A stretch of DNA of 64,000 nucleotides from Granulicella tundricola MP5ACTX9 (GCF_000178975.2 NC_015064.1:1736001-1800000); one strand, 5' to 3'; positions 47,526 through 57,280 are shown, counted from the stretch's first letter. A program made the numbers and translations. The notes: generated by a model from the sequence alone, not told the origin.

Positions 47526-50500
47526 ATGATTCCGGAGATTGGCCGGAGATTCGGGCCTTATGAGATCCAGGCGCGGCTTGGCGGCGGAGGCATGGGCCAC
47601 GTCTATCGCGCCTGGGACGCACGCCTCCAGCGAGAGGTCGCACTCAAGCTGCTCCATTCAGAGTTCGCCATGCCCGGCATGCACGATCGCTTCCTCCGCG
47701 AAGCCCGCGCAGCCTCCGCTCTCAACCACCCCAACATCTGCACCATCTTCGATATCGGCGAGCAGGATGGCGACCCCTATCTTGTCATGGAACTGCTCCA
47801 CGGCGAGACCCTCAAAGACCGCATCCGGCGCAGTACCATCCAGGTTGATGAGCTTGTTCTCATCGCCCGCGAGGTCGCAGAGGCGCTCGCCGCCGCGCAT
47901 GCCAAAGGCATCGTCCACCGCGATATCAAACCGGCCAATATCTTCCTCGTCGATATGGGGGGAGATAAGCCAACCCGCAAAATTCAGGCCAAGGTCCTCG
48001 ACTTCGGCCTCGCCAAGATTGATGGACCTCGCGGCGTCCGGGATCGCATGTCCGATATCACCGCCACTGGCGCCACCGTCGGCACCCTGGCCTATATGTC
48101 GCCTGAGCAGGCCAGGGGAGAGACACTCGACCTTCGTTCCGATCTCTTCTCCCTCGGCGTCGTGCTCTACGAGATGGCGACCCGCCAGATCCCGTTCCAA
48201 GGCGTCACCAGTGCCCTCGTCTTCGTACAGCTACTCAATCATCCGCCGGAGCCGGTTCGAGACTGGAACGACGCCATCCCCCGTGACCTCGAGCGCATCA
48301 TCCTCAAGCTCATGGCCAAAGAGCGCACCGCCCGCTTCCAGACAGCAGGTGAGCTGGAAGAAGCACTCGCCCGCCTGACGGACAAGCCCGCTACCAACTG
48401 GCTCCGCAAGGCCGTCGCCACCGTCCCGCTCGTCCGTGCCACCGATCCCATCGCTCGGCCCAAGCGTCCCATGCGCCGCCGTAGTTCGGACTCACAATTT
48501 GAAATCGCACGCGATCCCTCGGGCTCAAGTCCTTCTCGCTCCTCATCCCCCTCCTCCACGGACGCCCAGACCCTTCGTCCCATCTCGCTCAGGCCTCCGG
48601 AGAGACCGCGCGAAGGTGTCTCCTCCTCAGGCTCGACTCCTATCCCAGAAAGCCTCAGCTCCCTCGCCTCCGTCACCCGGGAGCGCTACCATCCCGACAA
48701 TGACGAGCTCTTCGGCCCCGCAAATCTCACCCCCGATCCCATCGCCGCCCCACCCTCCACAGAGTCTTCGCCGGCGATCCCGGACGCGTCCGAGTCATCC
48801 CGTCTTTCCTCGGCCTCGCGTCCTCCCACCCCGTCCGCAGATCGATACCCTGAAGAAGAGGAAGAGGTAGACGAGGTCGCACTGCACCTCAACGGAGACA
48901 GCTATCGCAACACTCTTGAGGCACGCCGCCATACCCGCCGTCTTCGCCGCATGCGCCTTACCGCCGCAGCCATCGTCGCGCTGACGACGGTCGGGGGACT
49001 GTTCTTCCACTTCAACCGCGGCCGCTTCGGTTCAACCCTCCTCACAGACCGCGACCTCATCGTCGTCACCGATATCACCAACAAGACTGGCAACAAGACA
49101 CTCGATGGCACCCTGGCTCAGGCGCTCCAGATCGATCTCGTGCAATCGCCCTTCCTCCGGATTGCGAGCACCGATACCTATCGCGCCGCCCTCCATCAGC
49201 TCGGGATCGAATCCGTCAACGGCCTCAATCCGGTGCAGGCCCGCTCCGTCGCGGAAAAGATTGGCGCCAAGGCTTACCTGAAGGGCACGATCGAAGGCGA
49301 CGGTGCACCCTATACGATCCGCCTTAGCCTCCTCAGCTCCACCAACAACGATCAGCTCGCCAGTGTGGAGGACCGCGCCGCGAATCTCGGAGAGATCGCT
49401 GCCACCGTTGACCGTCTCTCGGATGATATCCGCGCCAACGCCGGAGAAGAGGCTGACTCCATCGCCCAATCCCACGTCCCGTTGGCACGTGAGGGTACCG
49501 CCGATATGGCCGCGCTCCATGCCTACACCCTGGGCGAAGACGCCGCCATCGCCGGTCGTCCCGCTGAGGCGCTCGGCTTCTACCAGCAGGCGGTCGCGCT
49601 TCAGCCCGGCTTCGTGCAGGCGCAGCTCCGCCTCGTCGTTCTGTACCGCAAACAGCGCGCAGAGGTAGCGGCAGCGGATGCCGCGCGCCTTGCCCAGGCC
49701 TCCTCCGCCAACTCCAGCGAGCGCACCCGCGCCTTCGCCCAGTACGAGAATGAAGTCGCCACCACTGGCGATCTCGTCCAGGCCACGAACGTCATCCGGC
49801 ATTTCCTCAGCGAGCGTCCCCACGATCCCGAAGCACTCGCCGACCTTGCCCGCGTCCTGCGCCTCCAGGGCCGACTCGCGGAAGCCCTTCAAACCGCCCA
49901 GCGCGGCTATGCCGAGAACCCCTACAACCTCGACGCCTACATCCAGGCGGAGACCGCGCTGCTCGGTCTGGATCGCTATGACGCCGCGCTTCAGCTCGAA
50001 GAACAAGTGCATCACTTTGGCCTCTCGCGCGTAGGAGGTTCCATCAGCGCAGGCTATCTGGAAGGCCGGCCCGATATTGTCCAGAAGGCCATCGCGGACT
50101 TCACCTCCAAGAAACCCGGCCAACGCTCCGACTGGACCTTCGGCCTCTACATGGACAACTCCGGTCGCATGGAGGAAGGTCTCGCCCTCTGGCGCACCAG
50201 CGCTGCTGCTGCCCAGCAAATCAAGGGACTGGAGTCCGGGGCCGCGTACCTCCTTGCCCAGGGTGCCCTGGATCGTGCACTCATCAATGACTGCGCCAAC
50301 GTCGCCATTCTTACCCATGAAGCGGCAGAGAAGCCCCAGGGGATGGTAGCCCTCTTCAACAGCGGCATGGCCGCCGCACTCTGCCGTCTTCCGGAGGCCG
50401 CCGTCCACGCCCGCGATGAACTCCATCGCCGTTATCCGCAGAGCACAGACGTCAATGGCTACATGCTCGCGGACCTCAACGCCGCATTGCATCTTGAGGC

Positions 50501-50834
50501 CGGTGATCCCGCCACGGCACTGTCCGATCTCACTGGCGCACGCCAGTACGACCTCATCTCCCTCACCCCTTACCTCCGCGGCCGCGCCCACATAGCACTC
50601 AAGCTGACCCAAGTCGGCATCGTCGACTACCAGACTGTCCTCTCGCACCGCGGCATCACGTTCACCATCGGCAGCAACGTCTACCCGGTCGCCGAGGTTG
50701 GCGTAGCCCGCGCTTTCGCCGAGACCGGGGACAAGAACAACAGCGCCGACGCCTACCGCCGCTTCCTCGTCCTCTGGAAGGACGCCGACGCCAACCAACC
50801 CCTCCTCAAAGAAGCCCGCGCAGCCAGCAAGTAA
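47526..50834 (+). CDS. Transmembrane Ser/Thr protein kinase with C-terminal TPR-like sensor region
   Basis: Residues 1-285 form a PknB-like kinase: glycine loop [14 protein letters not shown] (18-31), ATP-binding Lys in VALKLL (K41), HRDIKPAN (131-138), DFG (159-161) and the substrate loop [15 protein letters not shown] (184-198). A Pro/Ser-rich linker (about 310-470) leads to one membrane helix ([16 protein letters not shown], about 478-497). The 600-residue exported part begins with a pattern found in such kinases ([22 protein letters not shown]) and continues as tetratricopeptide-like helices ([39 protein letters not shown]). It would phosphorylate cytoplasmic proteins in response to an envelope signal. 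GGAAAGC precedes the ATG. Confidence 0.92.
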   Translation: MIPEIGRRFGPYEIQARLGGGGMGHVYRAWDARLQREVALKLLHSEFAMPGMHDRFLREARAASALNHPNICTIFDIGEQDGDPYLVMELLHGETLKDRIRRSTIQVDELVLIAREVAEALAAAHAKGIVHRDIKPANIFLVDMGGDKPTRKIQAKVLDFGLAKIDGPRGVRDRMSDITATGATVGTLAYMSPEQARGETLDLRSDLFSLGVVLYEMATRQIPFQGVTSALVFVQLLNHPPEPVRDWNDAIPRDLERIILKLMAKERTARFQTAGELEEALARLTDKPATNWLRKAVATVPLVRATDPIARPKRPMRRRSSDSQFEIARDPSGSSPSRSSSPSSTDAQTLRPISLRPPERPREGVSSSGSTPIPESLSSLASVTRERYHPDNDELFGPANLTPDPIAAPPSTESSPAIPDASESSRLSSASRPPTPSADRYPEEEEEVDEVALHLNGDSYRNTLEARRHTRRLRRMRLTAAAIVALTTVGGLFFHFNRGRFGSTLLTDRDLIVVTDITNKTGNKTLDGTLAQALQIDLVQSPFLRIASTDTYRAALHQLGIESVNGLNPVQARSVAEKIGAKAYLKGTIEGDGAPYTIRLSLLSSTNNDQLASVEDRAANLGEIAATVDRLSDDIRANAGEEADSIAQSHVPLAREGTADMAALHAYTLGEDAAIAGRPAEALGFYQQAVALQPGFVQAQLRLVVLYRKQRAEVAAADAARLAQASSANSSERTRAFAQYENEVATTGDLVQATNVIRHFLSERPHDPEALADLARVLRLQGRLAEALQTAQRGYAENPYNLDAYIQAETALLGLDRYDAALQLEEQVHHFGLSRVGGSISAGYLEGRPDIVQKAIADFTSKKPGQRSDWTFGLYMDNSGRMEEGLALWRTSAAAAQQIKGLESGAAYLLAQGALDRALINDCANVAILTHEAAEKPQGMVALFNSGMAAALCRLPEAAVHARDELHRRYPQSTDVNGYMLADLNAALHLEAGDPATALSDLTGARQYDLISLTPYLRGRAHIALKLTQVGIVDYQTVLSHRGITFTIGSNVYPVAEVGVARAFAETGDKNNSADAYRRFLVLWKDADANQPLLKEARAASK

Positions 50835-50904
50835 AGTCTTCCTGGTTTGTCGTCCCGCAGCGGAGCGGAGGAACCTGCCGTCTCGCACATGACCACAAAT
50901 ACCA

Positions 50905-50941
50905 AGGGCTCCTGTTCTCAACCAACGAGATCAGGAGCCCT
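50905..50941. terminator. Bidirectional terminator between the kinase and htrA genes
   Basis: AGGGCTCCTG/CAGGAGCCCT form a 10-base perfect stem around a 17-base loop between convergent genes. Tails of CAGCCTTT (plus) and TGGTATTTG (minus) are moderately T-rich. Confidence 0.7.
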
Positions 50942-50966
50942 CAGCCTTTCAGCCGTTATAACCAAC

Positions 50967-52655
50967 CTACCGCAGCGTACCGCCCAGGAAGCTGTTGCCG
51001 CTGCTTCTGCTCGCACGCGGATCACGCACTACGAACACCACATCGTCCCCAGTCTTCAACCGTGATACGACAGCGCGATAGCTCGCGTCATCCACCACAG
51101 GCTGCTTGTTGATCTCGACGATCAACGTGCCCTTGGCCAGTCCGATCTCATCCGCAAACGACCCCGGCGTCACATTGCTTACCGTCACGCCGCCCTGGAT
51201 GCCCAGCTTCTGTGCAACCGGCGCCGGCAGTGCCGTCACGGTGATGCCCAGCTTCGTCTGCCCGGCATCGGACTCCTCCGGTGCGCTCTCATCTTCAGTG
51301 CCCGCGCCTGCAAGCGCCGCATAGACCTTAGCCCGGTCGCCGATCGTCACAGAAGCCGTATGCTTCTCAGGCTTGCTGTCCCGCAGGTAGCCGATCTGAA
51401 CATTGGTTCCGACCTTGCGAGCCGAAATATCCGCCACCAGGTCATCGCCGTCCTTGATCTGACGTCCGTCGATCGACACAAGAATGTCGCCCGGCTTGAG
51501 CCCGGCCTTTTCTGCGCCGCCGCCCTTCGTCACAGAACCCACGATCACGCCGCCGCTCGTAAATCCATAAACCCGGTTCACTGCAGACGACTGCGCAGCC
51601 TGGAACTGAATGCCGATCGAGCCGCGAATGACCTTATGCTCCGGGCTGATCAGGTCGTTGTATACCTTCGCCACGATGTTTGAAGGCATCGCAAATCCAA
51701 CGCCCTCAGAGCCTGCCGACTGCGTATAGATCGCCGTATTCATCCCGATGACCTTGCCGCCCATATCCACCAGCGGACCACCCGAGTTGCCCGGGTTGAT
51801 CGCCGCATCCGTCTGGATAAACCGCTGGAACTGCTTGGAAAGTCCCTGCGCATCGCGCTCGTCGATCGAGCGGTTCTTCGCCGAAACGATACCCGCCGAA
51901 ACAGTCTGCGAAAGCCCAAACGGGCTTCCAATCGCCAGGACCCAGTCGCCCACCTGCGCGCCATCCGAGTTGCCCAGCCCAACCGTAGGCAGCGGCTCCT
52001 TCGCATCGATCTTGATCACCGCAATATCCGTCTCAGTATCTACGCCGATCACTCGCGCCGCATATCCAGGGTCCGCGCTGTCGGAGTCGCCCGCCAGCTT
52101 CACAAATATCTTGTCGGCCTTGTCGACGACGTGATTGTTCGTGATGATGTACCCACGAGGATCGACGATATAGCCCGAACCCAGCGCACGACGTTCGCCG
52201 CCGCCCGCATCGTCGTCATCCCCACCGCCGCCGCCCGGATTCTGGCCGCCGAAGAACTTGTTGAAGAAGTCCTGCATATCGCCCTGGTTGCCACCCTGGC
52301 CATCCTGATCGCCATGCGGGTTCGGCATCGGACGCTGCAGGCCCCGCCCCGGCTTCTTCAAAGCCTGCTTCGGCAGCGATTCCGTATTGATGTTCACCAC
52401 CGCCGGCCCAACCTGCTTCACAATCTGCGAGAAGCCGTTCGAGAGCGTAACCGGGTTCGGAATCACAATCGGACGCGCATCCGAGCTATCCACCTTCTGC
52501 TGCTCTTTGCCGCTCACATCCCGAGTCATGACAGACCCGGCCATCACGCCGACCGTCAGCGTCGTCAACAGCGTAAACGTCGTGGTCAGGCGATGAGCGC
52601 GAACCTTGGTGAAGAAATCCTGCTTCGGTGTTCCTTGATTCATCGGCGATTCCAT
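50967..52655 (-). CDS. Do-family serine protease HtrA/DegQ with two PDZ domains
   Basis: A 562-residue envelope protease-chaperone. An N-terminal membrane anchor (TTTFTLLTTLTVGVMAGSV) precedes a Gly/Asp-rich loop (117-152, including GGGGGDDDDAGGG). The trypsin-like domain carries the triad H175 (ITNNHVV), D210 (ETDIAVIK) and S291 (INPGNSGGPL). PDZ1 (GGVIVGSVTKGGGAEKAGLKPGDILVSIDG) and PDZ2 (GGVTVSNVTPGSFADEIGLAKG) follow. It degrades or refolds damaged periplasmic proteins. ATG 52655 and ATG 52643 are both possible; the latter has GGAA upstream. Confidence 0.95.
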   Translation of the reverse strand: MESPMNQGTPKQDFFTKVRAHRLTTTFTLLTTLTVGVMAGSVMTRDVSGKEQQKVDSSDARPIVIPNPVTLSNGFSQIVKQVGPAVVNINTESLPKQALKKPGRGLQRPMPNPHGDQDGQGGNQGDMQDFFNKFFGGQNPGGGGGDDDDAGGGERRALGSGYIVDPRGYIITNNHVVDKADKIFVKLAGDSDSADPGYAARVIGVDTETDIAVIKIDAKEPLPTVGLGNSDGAQVGDWVLAIGSPFGLSQTVSAGIVSAKNRSIDERDAQGLSKQFQRFIQTDAAINPGNSGGPLVDMGGKVIGMNTAIYTQSAGSEGVGFAMPSNIVAKVYNDLISPEHKVIRGSIGIQFQAAQSSAVNRVYGFTSGGVIVGSVTKGGGAEKAGLKPGDILVSIDGRQIKDGDDLVADISARKVGTNVQIGYLRDSKPEKHTASVTIGDRAKVYAALAGAGTEDESAPEESDAGQTKLGITVTALPAPVAQKLGIQGGVTVSNVTPGSFADEIGLAKGTLIVEINKQPVVDDASYRAVVSRLKTGDDVVFVVRDPRASRSSGNSFLGGTLR

Positions 52656-52827
52656 TCTGCGTGTGACCTCGTTTCGAACAAAGCGTTTGCGCGGACCAAC
52701 AGCCAGCCCTGCGACTTAGTTTATTAGTTTATCTGGGCGACCGCCTTCACGGCATAACTCCACCCGCGCCATCGCAGACGCAACATCAGGTTAGACGCCA
52801 TTCCCGGAAGAAAGGTGTAGCCATCGG

Positions 52828-53751
52828 TCAGCCCGGGATCTCCGTCGAGTGAATCGTGCCCGGCAAAAGTTCGATCAGAGCAATCGAAATCAAGATCAAA
52901 CCCGCCCCAGCCATTGACCGCCCGCTCAACCGCTCACCCAGCACCACCATCGACGTCAGCCAGGCAAACACAGGCTCCAGCGTCAGGATCACCGCAGTCT
53001 GCGTCGCTGGCAGATGCTGCTGCGCGTAGCTCTGGATGGTGAACGCTGCCGCCGTCGCCAGCACACTCGTCACCCCCAGCGCTACCACCAGCCGTCCCGT
53101 CAGGTGAAAAAAATGCACCGGCTCCAGTGGCAGCGTCACCAGCATCACCCCCGCCGCATCCGCAATCTGCAGCGTCCCCAGCAACCCCGCGCCCATCCCC
53201 TTGGACACCCTGGCCAGGATCAGCAGGTGCCCCGCAAACGCCAGAGCACACACCAGCGTCAGCAGATCGCCAAGCCCAATCGTTCCAAAGATATCCTTCG
53301 CAGCGGTCCCCGCCGGAGTCGTCACCAGCAGCAGCCCGCCAAACGCCAGACAAGCCCCAACCCCCGCCGTCCATCCCGGAGCCCGCATCCCCGCAGGCCG
53401 AAACCTCGGCACGAGCGTCAGTAGAGGCACAAACACCACCACCAGCCCGGTGATAAACGCAGACTTTGCCGCGGTAGTCCGCACCAGCCCAAACGTCTGA
53501 AACTGGTACCCCAGCGCCAGAAACAGTCCCGCCAAAGCCCCAGCCCGCACCTGCGCCCTGGTGACCCCATGCAACTCCCGCCAGTTAACACCCGCCAGCA
53601 CCACCGCAGCCAGCGACATACGGATCAGGTTGAACAGCAGCGGGGAAGCATCCCCTAGCGCCGCCTTCACCACCACAAACGACCCACCCCAAACCAGCAC
53701 TGTCCCCAGCAGCAGAACCCTGGCCAGAGTCGCCGGCTTCAGAACCCTCAT
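52828..53751 (-). CDS. EamA/DMT-family transporter
   Basis: A 307-residue protein with ten helices in two EamA repeats. The first holds LLLGTVLVWGGSFVVVKAAL and NLIRMSLAAVVLAG. The second begins near VCALAFAGHLLILARVS and ends with LEPVFAWLTSMVVLGERLSGRSMAGAGLILISIAL, which contains the conserved EP...LGE signature. It exports small metabolites of unknown identity. Its ATG overlaps the amidohydrolase stop by four bases (ATGA), so the two form an operon. Confidence 0.88.
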   Translation of the reverse strand: MRVLKPATLARVLLLGTVLVWGGSFVVVKAALGDASPLLFNLIRMSLAAVVLAGVNWRELHGVTRAQVRAGALAGLFLALGYQFQTFGLVRTTAAKSAFITGLVVVFVPLLTLVPRFRPAGMRAPGWTAGVGACLAFGGLLLVTTPAGTAAKDIFGTIGLGDLLTLVCALAFAGHLLILARVSKGMGAGLLGTLQIADAAGVMLVTLPLEPVHFFHLTGRLVVALGVTSVLATAAAFTIQSYAQQHLPATQTAVILTLEPVFAWLTSMVVLGERLSGRSMAGAGLILISIALIELLPGTIHSTEIPG

Positions 53752-55556
53752 TCGGCGTCAAGAGCAGCCTTGCGCCCGCTCGGCATCACCTGGTTGCCAG
53801 CCTGAAATACCATCCGTCCCCCGACCACGGTCCGCAGCACCTTCGTCCGCAGAATCTCATCCGGCGTAGCTTTCGTCAGGTCATGGTCCAGCACCACAAA
53901 GTCAGCCAGGTATCCCGCCTCCAGCCGCCCCTTCCGCGTCTCCCGGAACTCCGCATAGGCCGACCCCTGCGTATACGCATAGATCGCCTCCTGAATCGTC
54001 AGCCTCTGCTCCGTGTGGAACGTCATCGTGCGCCCCTCGTTCGCCCGAGTCACAGCCGAATAAAGCCCCCGAAACGGGCTGATCGATTCCACCGGATAGT
54101 CCGTCCCAAACGCCAGCGGCACATGATGATCCAGCATCGAGCGCCACGCATACGCATCCTTGCTCCGCTCCGGTCCCAGCCTGTCCCCGGCCCACTTCAT
54201 ATCCGTCAGCAGGTGAGAAGGCTGCATCGAAGCCACCACCCCCAGCGTATGGAACCGCTCAAAGTCCTCCGGCAGCACCACCTGCGCATGTTCCACCCGG
54301 AACCGCATATCCTTGCCCGTGTACTCCGCTGGCGCACCCTCGGACACATCCGAATCCGGATGAGCCATCTGTGCCTTCGCATCCGCCGGCACGCCAACCT
54401 GCTCGGCCGCCTCAAACGCATTCAGCGCGACGTCGTTTGCCTCATCGCCGATCGCATGGAACCCAAGCTGGAACCCCGCCGCCGCCCGTTCCGCGGCCAT
54501 ATTGTTCACCTTATCCTGCTCATACCGAGACAGTCCGGAGTTGTTCGGATCATCCGCATACCCTTCGCGCAGCGCCGCCGTCCGAGACCCTAAAGATCCA
54601 TCCATGAACGCCTTCAACTGTCCCAGGTGCAGCAGAGGATCGTTCGCATCGTGCGTCGCCCGCCGCCGCTTCAGCGTCGACAGCGGCAGATTGAAGTCCA
54701 TCCACTCCGACACCCGCAGGTTCAGCTTGCCCGTATGCTCCATCGACTCCAGCACCAGCCAGTCGTCCCAGTCGGAGAAGTCCTGCACCGACGTCACCCC
54801 ATGCGCCAGCGCGTCGGCAATCGCCACCTCCAGCGCCTTTCGCCGCACATCCGGGTCTGGCGGCGGCACCTTCGCCATAATCATCGCAATCGCCGGAGAC
54901 TCGCGCACGATCCCGGTCGGCACCCCGTCCTTATCCCGATCAATCTTGCTCCCCTGCGGAGCGGTCGTGGCGCTTGAAATCCCCGCCGCCAGCAGCGCAG
55001 CCGAGTTCGCCACCACGATATGGCCGTCCGTCCGGTAGAACACGGCCGGATGCCCGCCCGTCACCGTATCCAGATCCTGCCGGGAGGGTAGCGTCTTGTT
55101 CGCCCAGAGGGTATGGTCCCAACCCGCGCCCTGGATCCACTGGCCGGGCTTGGCGGAAGCCGTATAGGCCTTGATCCGCTCCAGCATATCGGCCAGAGAA
55201 GGCGTTGCATCGAGGTCCACGGACAGCCTCTGCTGCCCGCCCGAAGCCATGTGCGTATGTGCGTCGTTGAACCCCGGCATCACGAACGCGCCGTCCAGGT
55301 CGACGACCTGTGTATGCGGCCCCTTCAGCCGCAGCAACTCCTCGTCCCCGCCCACCGCGACGACACTCGCATTCGTCACCGCCAGGGCCGTCGCTCGTGC
55401 TGGGACACCGGAAGGGTCATTTCCACGCAGATGTGCGCCGGTGAGGATGTTTGCGTGGACATAGATGGTATTGGGCGAGGTGTCCGCCTGAGCCTGCGCC
55501 ATCGAAACACAAGCCGCAGCCAGCACGAAAGAGAAGGGGAGTAGAGCTGATCTCAT
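53748..55556 (-). CDS. Exported amidohydrolase (YtcJ-like, amidohydrolase family 3)
   Basis: A 602-residue metal-dependent hydrolase with a signal peptide (MRSALLPFSFVLAAACVSMAQA). PGFNDAHTHM gives the HxH metal ligands, VTSVQDFSDWDDW and AFMDGSLGSRTAAL are typical of YtcJ proteins, and QLGFHAIGDEAND and FRVEHAQVV give two further His ligands. PLAFGTDYPVESISP supplies the terminal Asp, followed by the RLTIQEAIYAYTQGSAYAE helix. It likely hydrolyses amides or imines outside the cytoplasm; the substrate is unknown. The ATG at 55556 (GTGATG) is preferred. It is co-transcribed with the EamA transporter. Confidence 0.9.
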   Translation of the reverse strand: MRSALLPFSFVLAAACVSMAQAQADTSPNTIYVHANILTGAHLRGNDPSGVPARATALAVTNASVVAVGGDEELLRLKGPHTQVVDLDGAFVMPGFNDAHTHMASGGQQRLSVDLDATPSLADMLERIKAYTASAKPGQWIQGAGWDHTLWANKTLPSRQDLDTVTGGHPAVFYRTDGHIVVANSAALLAAGISSATTAPQGSKIDRDKDGVPTGIVRESPAIAMIMAKVPPPDPDVRRKALEVAIADALAHGVTSVQDFSDWDDWLVLESMEHTGKLNLRVSEWMDFNLPLSTLKRRRATHDANDPLLHLGQLKAFMDGSLGSRTAALREGYADDPNNSGLSRYEQDKVNNMAAERAAAGFQLGFHAIGDEANDVALNAFEAAEQVGVPADAKAQMAHPDSDVSEGAPAEYTGKDMRFRVEHAQVVLPEDFERFHTLGVVASMQPSHLLTDMKWAGDRLGPERSKDAYAWRSMLDHHVPLAFGTDYPVESISPFRGLYSAVTRANEGRTMTFHTEQRLTIQEAIYAYTQGSAYAEFRETRKGRLEAGYLADFVVLDHDLTKATPDEILRTKVLRTVVGGRMVFQAGNQVMPSGRKAALDAE

Positions 55557-55601
55557 CACCCATGCAGTGTAAACCGCCTGCGGGCTGGGGCGCTGCTTTT
55601 T

Positions 55602-55666
55602 GGGTATACCCCACCCCCGGTCAAAGTACCCAAAGTCTTCATTCGATTGAAGTTAGGTCTGGACTT
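55602..55666. repeat. Composite intergenic repeat, copy C
   Basis: GGGTATACCCCACCCCCGGTCAAAGTACCCAAAGTCTTC...GAAGTTAGGTCTGGACTTG. It closely matches 9349-9412 and the reverse of 3716-3780. It lies 46 bases upstream of the amidohydrolase. Confidence 0.75.
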
Positions 55667-55961
55667 GATGCGGGAGGTCCCTGTTTATAAGGGGTGATGC
55701 CTGTAAAGTATTTCATTCACAGGATTTAGGCGGATCGCTCGAGGGTGTTTTGTTTCTTTTGGGAGTAGTTAAATTGTACCGGATTGGACGGGGTAAAAAC
55801 CCCAACTATTTTTTGTGGCTAAGTGGTTTGGATTGTTGAGGTTACGGAGGTTTTTGGACGAGCGGGGGCTTGACATGCGAATTTGCTGGTGTTTTTGACG
55901 ATGTTTTGGGGCCTTTGGGTGAAGATTTTTGATTAGTGATTCCCGGAATGGGAACAGAGGT
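55667..55961. other. Non-coding spacer with further repeat modules
   Basis: I see no gene here. It holds CTGTAAAGTATTTCATTCACAGGATTTAGG (55702-55731), a small hairpin GGGGTAAAAACCCC with ACTATTTTTT behind it (about 55787-55813), and GGGCTTGACATGCGAATTTG (from 55867). The last matches, in the same relative order, the GGGCTTGACACGCGAATTTG end of copy A on the minus strand at 3548-3569. Confidence 0.55.
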
Positions 55962-56306
55962 CTAATGATGGGGTGGCTGGGCGGGCTTCTTGGGTGGAGT
56001 GTAGAAGACGCCGACTACGAACATTGCCACGCCTGCGTTGTTCAGTTCCCGGGGTGACAGGACGGTTGTATTAGGTAGTCCGGGAATTACAGGGTTGAAG
56101 ACTTGCAGGCCGGGGACGATCTGGATCTCGATGAGGCCTGCGAAGCCGGTGGTGGGGTAGTGGGCTGGGGTGCCATTGGGCGGGGTCGGGGCGGTGTAGA
56201 AGGTGAAGCTGCCGCGGGGGAAGTACTCGGCCCCCTTGGGGTCCCTGAGGTTTCCGTCCTTGTCGATCTCGTACATTGAGCTGAGGATTGGTGCGTACAC
56301 TCCCAT
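55962..56306 (-). CDS. Hypothetical protein
   Basis: A 114-residue, probably soluble protein, beginning MGVYAPILSSMYEIDKDGNLRDP and ending in a Pro/Lys/His tail (PPKKPAQPPHH). The middle (FTFYTAPTPPNG, GLIEIQIVPGLQVF, GVAMFVVGVFYTPP) looks beta-stranded. There is no signal peptide, and I recognise no family. A strong AGGAGG lies five bases before the ATG. The DNA just upstream (56328-56413) is repeated upstream of the next gene. Confidence 0.6.
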   Translation of the reverse strand: MGVYAPILSSMYEIDKDGNLRDPKGAEYFPRGSFTFYTAPTPPNGTPAHYPTTGFAGLIEIQIVPGLQVFNPVIPGLPNTTVLSPRELNNAGVAMFVVGVFYTPPKKPAQPPHH

Positions 56307-56330
56307 GGTGCCTCCTGTTTAGATCATGGT

Positions 56331-56413
56331 CGGTAGGGTAACAGAGGGGGATGGGGGAGGGAAGGCGGTTCGCGCGTGGGGCGATCGGTTTGAATGGGGT
56401 GGGGTGGGGAGAG
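56331..56413. repeat. Upstream direct repeat, copy 1
   Basis: GTAGGGTAACAGAGGGGG...GGGAAGGCGGTTCG...GGTTTGAATGGGGTGGGG is repeated in diverged form at 56642-56722. Both copies lie upstream of a leftward small gene, with CCCCCTCTGYTACCCTACC (minus strand) closest to the gene. Confidence 0.6.
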
Positions 56414-56414
56414 C

Positions 56415-56636
56415 CTAACCGTGTATGTCATAGCGGGCGTGAAGCTCGGCGAAGACTTCACGGGCTGGGCGGGTGCGACCGGTGGCGATGTCGTCCAAGC
56501 CTTCCTGGAGGTGGTCGTCTTCCTCGTTTTTGCTCAGTACGATCTGCTCGACGTACTTGACTGTAGAGAGGCCGAGGTTCTGGGCTTTTGCGGTTAGCTG
56601 GGCTTCGAGTCCGGGCTGGAGGTCGAGTTGGATCAT
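56415..56636 (-). CDS. Antitoxin-like small protein without a visible toxin
   Basis: A 73-residue protein. The N-terminal strand and helices (MIQLDLQPGLEAQLTAKAQNLGLSTVKYVEQIV) resemble ribbon-helix-helix antitoxins. The C-terminal ATGRTRPAREVFAELHARYDIHG matches the tail found on many type II antitoxins (GRxRPAREVFAELR). No toxin-like ORF (RelE, PIN or Fic) precedes or follows it on this strand, so it is an orphan or a stand-alone regulator. There is no strong ribosome binding site. Confidence 0.6.
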   Translation of the reverse strand: MIQLDLQPGLEAQLTAKAQNLGLSTVKYVEQIVLSKNEEDDHLQEGLDDIATGRTRPAREVFAELHARYDIHG

Positions 56637-56641
56637 GGTGT

Positions 56642-56722
56642 GCGTAGGGTAGCAGAGGGGGTGCGGGTAGGGAAGGGTGGTTCGGGGGGCGTGGGCGGTT
56701 TGAGCGGGTTGGGGTCGGGAGA
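56642..56722. repeat. Upstream direct repeat, copy 2
   Basis: GTAGGGTAGCAGAGGGGG...GGGAAGGGTGGTTCG...GGTTTGAGCGGGTTGGGG, the counterpart of 56331-56413. It directly precedes the antitoxin-like gene on the minus strand. Confidence 0.6.
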
Positions 56723-56920
56723 GTTATGTGTCGGGCTTTCAGCCCTCTGGGGTTGGGGTGGGAGTTACCTAGGCCTTCGGCCCAGGCTGTTATGTTGTCG
56801 GGCCTTTGGCCCTTTTTGTTTTGGTGGGTGGGATTGGGGTGGGGTTTTGGGTGGGGTGGGTTGGGATTTGCGGGTGAGACTCGATCATCGCGGGGAGGCT
56901 GCGATGAATGGGCACGGATT
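56723..56920. repeat. REP-rich direct repeat flanking the acyl-carrier-like gene, copy 1
   Basis: Contains TCGGGCTTTCAGCCCTCTGGGGTTGGGGTGGG, then CCTAGGCCTTCGGCCCAGGC, then GTTGTCGGGCCTTTGGCCCTTTTTG, then a G-run tract, then ATCATCGCGGGGAGGCTGCGATGAATGGGCACGGAT. The same four palindromic modules appear in order at 57297-57497. The two copies bracket the gene at 56926-57255 and end next to the RAYT gene. Confidence 0.8.
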
Positions 56921-56925
56921 TGTGG

Positions 56926-57255
56926 TTAGTCGCAGCCTAGGTCGTGGATGAAGGTGGCTTGTTCGTGGACTTCTGAGTCTTTGACTTGGAGTTGGTCGAT
57001 GATGAGGGCTTTGAGGGTGAGCCAGACGTCCGGGGTGGTGAAGTCGAAGGGGGTGACGGTTCGGAGGCGGGAGCGGTTGTGGGCGGTGGGGATGGCTTCG
57101 GTTTCGGTGGCGGGTTGGTAGGGGAGGGAGAGTTTTTCGAGGACGAGGCGGTAGAGATCGCCTACGGTGCGGACCTGGGCGCAGTCGCTGTCGGGGAGGT
57201 CGATGGCGAAGGTCTCTTCGGTGCGGAGGATGATTTCTACGGTGTCGAGGCCCAT
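56926..57255 (-). CDS. Acyl-carrier-like protein in circularly permuted order, no attachment Ser
   Basis: A 109-residue protein. Residues 1-45 (MGLDTVEIILRTEETFAIDL, then VRTVGDLYRLVLEKL) match helices II-IV of acyl carrier proteins, beginning exactly where ACP reads LDTVEL after its Ser. Residues 76-109 (DVWLTLKALIIDQLQV, then EVHEQATFIHDLGCD) match ACP helix I and the loop ending DLGxD, just before the Ser. The halves are thus swapped, and the phosphopantetheine Ser of DSL is missing at both ends. An in-frame TAA four codons upstream rules out a longer N-terminus, and a TAA follows Asp109. There are no fatty-acid or polyketide genes nearby. The function is unknown. Confidence 0.65.
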   Translation of the reverse strand: MGLDTVEIILRTEETFAIDLPDSDCAQVRTVGDLYRLVLEKLSLPYQPATETEAIPTAHNRSRLRTVTPFDFTTPDVWLTLKALIIDQLQVKDSEVHEQATFIHDLGCD

Positions 57256-57280
57256 GGGATTAGGTTACGATCTCGGGCTG

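Noticed and set aside
49032..50921. A 629-residue minus-strand frame opposite the kinase TPR region
   Set aside because: It is a Gly/Val/Glu-rich shadow of the kinase coding strand, with no recognisable domain or ribosome site.
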